DNA from: JBNKLG01 sp050292235
GTDB lineage: Bacteria > Pseudomonadota > Gammaproteobacteria > Chromatiales > Chromatiaceae
Length of the DNA stretch: 35,135 bases
Assembly (NCBI GenBank): GCA_050292235.1
Contig: JBNKLG010000023.1
Location: 1 to 35,135, forward strand
Direction of reading: 5' to 3'
The notes under the pieces are model-generated. The model was not told the origin of the DNA, ran no database searches, and saw nothing but the letters and a program-made list of their open reading frames with translations. Both the position numbers and the translations under genes were made by a program. This document shows positions 32,817-35,135 of the stretch, piece by piece; within the stretch, counting starts at the first letter, position 1; every line of letters starts with the position of its first letter.

Positions 32817-33611
32817 ATGAGTATTACCGTCAATACCAATGTGTATGCATTGTCGGCTCAGCGCAATCTCAGCCGGACCCAAGCCACCCTACAAACAGCC
32901 ATGCAACGCCTTTCATCTGGCCTGCGCATCAACCAGGCGAAAGATGACGCTGCAGGTCTCGCGGTGGCTCAGCGTATGGAAGGTCAGGCTCGGGGGGCCG
33001 CTGTGGCCCAGCGAACCCTTGCCGATGGTATTTCCTTCCTGTCTGTGGCAGACAGCACCCTGCGGGATCTCAGCGATACCTTGCATCGAATGAGAGAGTT
33101 GGCGGTACAGGCATCCACCGGTACTTACACCAGTAATGACCGGGTGAAAATGGACACAGAATATCAGCAGTTAGATCTTGAGGTTGCTGCCGTACAGGCC
33201 CGTGGTACCTTCAATGGCAATGCCGTGGTCGGGACAAGTGCAGATGTGGTTGCCGATGCCAATGGGGGCACCATTAGCATCACGGGTGGTACCTCGGTAG
33301 GGCAGCCGGGTGGGGCGATAACAACTACCGGGGGAGCGACGACGGCGTTGACGGCTATCAGTAGTTCGTTGAATACCCTGGCCACCTCTTTGGCCAGTAT
33401 TGGCGCCTATCAGAGCCGCTTGGAGAAAGCGATGTCATCTGCCATGGCCGTGGAAGAAGCTCAGTGGGCCGCCCGAGGTCGTATCATGGATGCCGATTTT
33501 GCTAAGGAAACGACCAATATGACCAGCGCTCAGATCATTCAGCAGGCCGGTGTTTCGGCCTTGGCTCAGGCCAACCAGATTCCTCAGCTGGCGTTGGGAT
33601 TGTTACAGTAA
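32817..33611 (+). CDS. fliC: Flagellin
   Basis: A 264-aa flagellin. ITVNTNVYALSAQRNLSRTQ and MQRLSSGLRINQAKDDAAGL are the D0/D1 N-terminal coils. MDADFAKETTNMTSAQIIQQ and IPQLALGLL are the C-terminal coils. Only about 70 residues separate the two, so there is no large D2/D3 domain. That centre is rich in Gly, Ser and Thr (ISITGGTSVG, ITTTGGATTALT), giving possible O-glycosylation sites for the adjacent Maf. ATG at 32817 has GAGGA 8 nt upstream; the 30 codons before it in frame are non-coding leader. Confidence 0.95.
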   Translation: MSITVNTNVYALSAQRNLSRTQATLQTAMQRLSSGLRINQAKDDAAGLAVAQRMEGQARGAAVAQRTLADGISFLSVADSTLRDLSDTLHRMRELAVQASTGTYTSNDRVKMDTEYQQLDLEVAAVQARGTFNGNAVVGTSADVVADANGGTISITGGTSVGQPGGAITTTGGATTALTAISSSLNTLATSLASIGAYQSRLEKAMSSAMAVEEAQWAARGRIMDADFAKETTNMTSAQIIQQAGVSALAQANQIPQLALGLLQ

Positions 33612-33713
33612 GTTTCGCTTTATCCCTTCGGGATTACAGGGTCCTCATGACTCAGGGATGAGTCTTCCTTCTCCCTTCATGCGGGAGGATAGCTAAGTTT
33701 TGATTTTGTATCG

Positions 33714-33736
33714 AGCCGGACTTGTTCCGGTTTTGT
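33714..33736 (+). terminator. Rho-independent terminator after flagellin gene 1
   Basis: CCGGA-CTTGT-TCCGG forms a 5-bp stem, extendable with G-T and A-T pairs, followed by TTTTGT and more T-rich sequence. A weaker hairpin lies upstream (CTCCC-TTCATGC-GGGAG, near 33671-33687). It separates the two flagellin transcripts, matching the second gene's own promoter. Confidence 0.6.
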
Positions 33737-33799
33737 CGTTTCTTGGATTGCTGTTTGATCTGAAAGCGGAAAAAAATTGCCACCCGGCAAAAAAATTCC

Positions 33800-33826
33800 T
33801 CAAGTTCCTCTGTAAAAGGCCGTCAA
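33800..33826 (+). promoter_or_regulatory. Sigma-28 promoter of flagellin gene 2
   Basis: TCAAGTTC-N11-GCCGTCAA matches the flagellar sigma-28 consensus (TAAAGTTT-N11-GCCGATAA) with six of eight -10 bases, and the same TCAAG start and spacing as the candidate before flagellin gene 1. It lies about 105 nt before the ATG at 33933. The gene-free stretch 33612-33932 holds this promoter and the terminator before it. Confidence 0.7.
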
Positions 33827-33932
33827 CATGACTGGAGGCGGTAAATATCTGGTTTTCCAGCTTATATATCCGCCACTGTTTAGCCTTAAAATCCATTTGA
33901 TTTCAAGGCATTAAATACAGAGGAATGCAATC

Positions 33933-34727
33933 ATGGCGATTACAGTCAACACAAATCCCTATGCGCTTTCGGCCCAGAGGAATCTCAGCCGAACTCAAAC
34001 TAACCTGCAAACTGCAATGCAGCGTCTGTCATCTGGTTTACGCATCAATCAGGCCAAAGACGATGCCGCCGGCCTTGCGGTTGCTCAACGCATGGAAGGG
34101 CAAGCCCGGGGTGCTGCCGTTGCCCAGCAGACCATCAATGATGGTATCTCCTATCTTTCTGTAGCTGACAGCACCTTGCGTGACATCAGCGATACTCTGG
34201 AACGGATGAGAGAGCTGGCAGTGCAAGCAAAAACCGGTACCTATACCAGTAACGACCGGGTGAAAATGAATACGGAATTTCAGCAGCTGAATACCGAAGT
34301 GACTGCTGCCCAGGCCCGTGGTACCTTCAATGGTTCAGCGGTGGTCGGCGGGACGGCTGACGTTGTGGTTGATGCCAATGGAGGCACCATTTCTATCGGT
34401 GGTGGTTCTTCGGTGTCGGCACCAGGTGGTGATATTTTGAGTACGGCAAATGCAGGCACTGCCTTAACGGCTGTTAGTAGTTCATTGAATAGTCTTGCGA
34501 CTTCTCTGGCTACTGTGGGTGCCTACCAAAGCCGTTTGGAAAAATCCCTCTCCACCGCCATGGCGGTAGAGGAGGCTCAGTGGAGTGCCCGTGGTCGCAT
34601 CATGGATGCGGATTTCGCGAAGGAGACCTCGCGCATGACCAGTGCTCAGATTATCCAGCAGGCTGGTGTTGCTGCCTTGGCTCAGGCGAATACCATTCCT
34701 CAGCTGGCCCTGGGCCTTTTAGGCTAA
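33933..34727 (+). CDS. fliC: Flagellin (second tandem copy)
   Basis: A 264-aa flagellin, very similar to the one upstream along its whole length, including MQRLSSGLRINQAKDDAAGL and RGRIMDADFAKET. Differences cluster in the centre (SIGGGSSVSAPGGDILSTA here), which stays Gly/Ser/Thr-rich. AGAGGAA precedes the ATG. The pair arose by tandem duplication and each has its own sigma-28-like promoter, so they may be expressed together or in different filament zones. Likely a Maf/Pse glycosylation target. Confidence 0.95.
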   Translation: MAITVNTNPYALSAQRNLSRTQTNLQTAMQRLSSGLRINQAKDDAAGLAVAQRMEGQARGAAVAQQTINDGISYLSVADSTLRDISDTLERMRELAVQAKTGTYTSNDRVKMNTEFQQLNTEVTAAQARGTFNGSAVVGGTADVVVDANGGTISIGGGSSVSAPGGDILSTANAGTALTAVSSSLNSLATSLATVGAYQSRLEKSLSTAMAVEEAQWSARGRIMDADFAKETSRMTSAQIIQQAGVAALAQANTIPQLALGLLG

Positions 34728-34752
34728 ACTTAAACCGTTAGCTTAAGTGAGT

Positions 34753-34783
34753 GGGATGCCCTGGCCAAAAGCCGGGGCTTCCC
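34753..34783 (+). terminator. Hairpin between flagellin gene 2 and flaG
   Basis: GGGATGCCCTGGC-CAAAA-GCCGGGGCTTCCC folds into a 13-bp stem with one mismatch and one G-T pair. No T-run follows, so it may be an attenuator or an mRNA-stabilising 3' end that lets some transcription pass into flaG, 17 nt downstream. Confidence 0.45.
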
Positions 34784-34800
34784 AAATCGAGGAAACGACG

Positions 34801-35135
34801 ATGGCAACCGAAACGATGAGTGCAGTGGGTCTGAATTTATCGCCTTCAGTGGACGCCGCAATACGTACCGAAAATACCCCCTATTTATCCCGCGTTTTGT
34901 CAAAGAGTGATAACGTGGCTTCGGCTGAAGAGAAGCCAGAAAAGACGACTACATCCGATAGCGCATCGGTGCGCGAGGTGGATGTGGCCGCTTTGCGTGA
35001 GATGGTCGATCAGGCCAATCAGATGATGGCTGTACGCAATCCTAAACTTATGTTCAGTATTTACGAGGATACGGGTAGCCAGATGATTCAGGTCTTTGAC
35101 CGGGATACCGAGGAGTTGATTCGGGAGTATCCACC
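34801..35135 (+). CDS. flaG: FlaG family protein, 5' part
   Basis: This frame starts at ATG 34801, after GAGGAAACGACG, and runs open to the window edge (111 codons). The first 60 residues are low-complexity and charged. The conserved FlaG part follows: LREMVDQANQMMAVRNPKLM, FSIYEDTGSQMIQVFDRDTE, ELIREYP. FlaG affects filament length and usually lies between flagellin and fliD genes. The typical FlaG is about 120-140 aa, so little is missing. Confidence 0.88.
   Translation, partial: MATETMSAVGLNLSPSVDAAIRTENTPYLSRVLSKSDNVASAEEKPEKTTTSDSASVREVDVAALREMVDQANQMMAVRNPKLMFSIYEDTGSQMIQVFDRDTEELIREYP

Noticed and set aside
1..35135. CRISPR arrays, tRNA or rRNA genes
   Set aside because: No regularly spaced repeats and no tRNA- or rRNA-like stretches were noticed on reading; the direct repeats at 15-19 kb are pairs, not arrays.

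Overview
This 35 kb window looks like a flagellin-glycosylation and surface-glycan locus from a flagellated Gram-negative bacterium. Bacterial flagellins, an Ala-rich moderately GC-rich coding style, Uma2 genes and a MITE suggest a proteobacterium, perhaps a gammaproteobacterial sulfur-oxidiser type or a Magnetococcales relative. I cannot fix the taxon from sequence alone.

Left end, 1-4203, + strand: the 3' part of a pseudaminic-acid transaminase gene (pseC-like), a sialidase-fold (BNR) protein overlapping it by 4 nt, two Uma2-type PD-(D/E)XK genes, and a pseudaminic acid synthase (pseI). Right end, 28505-35135: an ATP-grasp gene, a pseF-type CMP-nonulosonate cytidylyltransferase coupled to a Maf/DUF115 flagellin glycosyltransferase (- strand), two tandem 264-aa flagellin genes each preceded by a sigma-28-like promoter of identical 11-nt spacing, and the start of flaG. 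The nonulosonate genes are thus split, with about 24 kb between pseI and pseF.

Middle, 4200-28348, all - strand except one small gene: a second glycan programme. Its right part has UDP-glucuronate decarboxylase-like, TPR/GT2, Gmd-like, GT2, sulfotransferase and GT2-GT41 genes, then an atypical SDR and an APS-kinase-like gene. The sulfotransferase and APS kinase suggest a sulfated glycan. Its left part has a TylF-like methyltransferase, a split transketolase, a second atypical SDR, a B12-binding-type radical SAM enzyme, an aldo/keto reductase, a class I methyltransferase, an RmlC-like epimerase, hddA and hddC homologues for a GDP-heptose, and a radical SAM protein with an extra GT-like C-terminal domain. 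Together these can be read as GDP-(6-deoxy)heptose synthesis plus tailoring. Many genes overlap by 1-20 nt, indicating translationally coupled operons.

The most unusual structure is a pair of low-GC cassettes. Each carries one small secreted protein (15886-16239 on +, 18969-19316 on -). Each is flanked by direct duplicates of a neighbouring gene's 3' end: a nucleotidyltransferase tail in one case, a GT41 glycosyltransferase tail in the other. Degenerate gene fragments, including a broken methyltransferase, lie beside them. A 161-bp MITE-like palindromic element sits at 25016-25176. I saw no rRNA, tRNA or CRISPR array.
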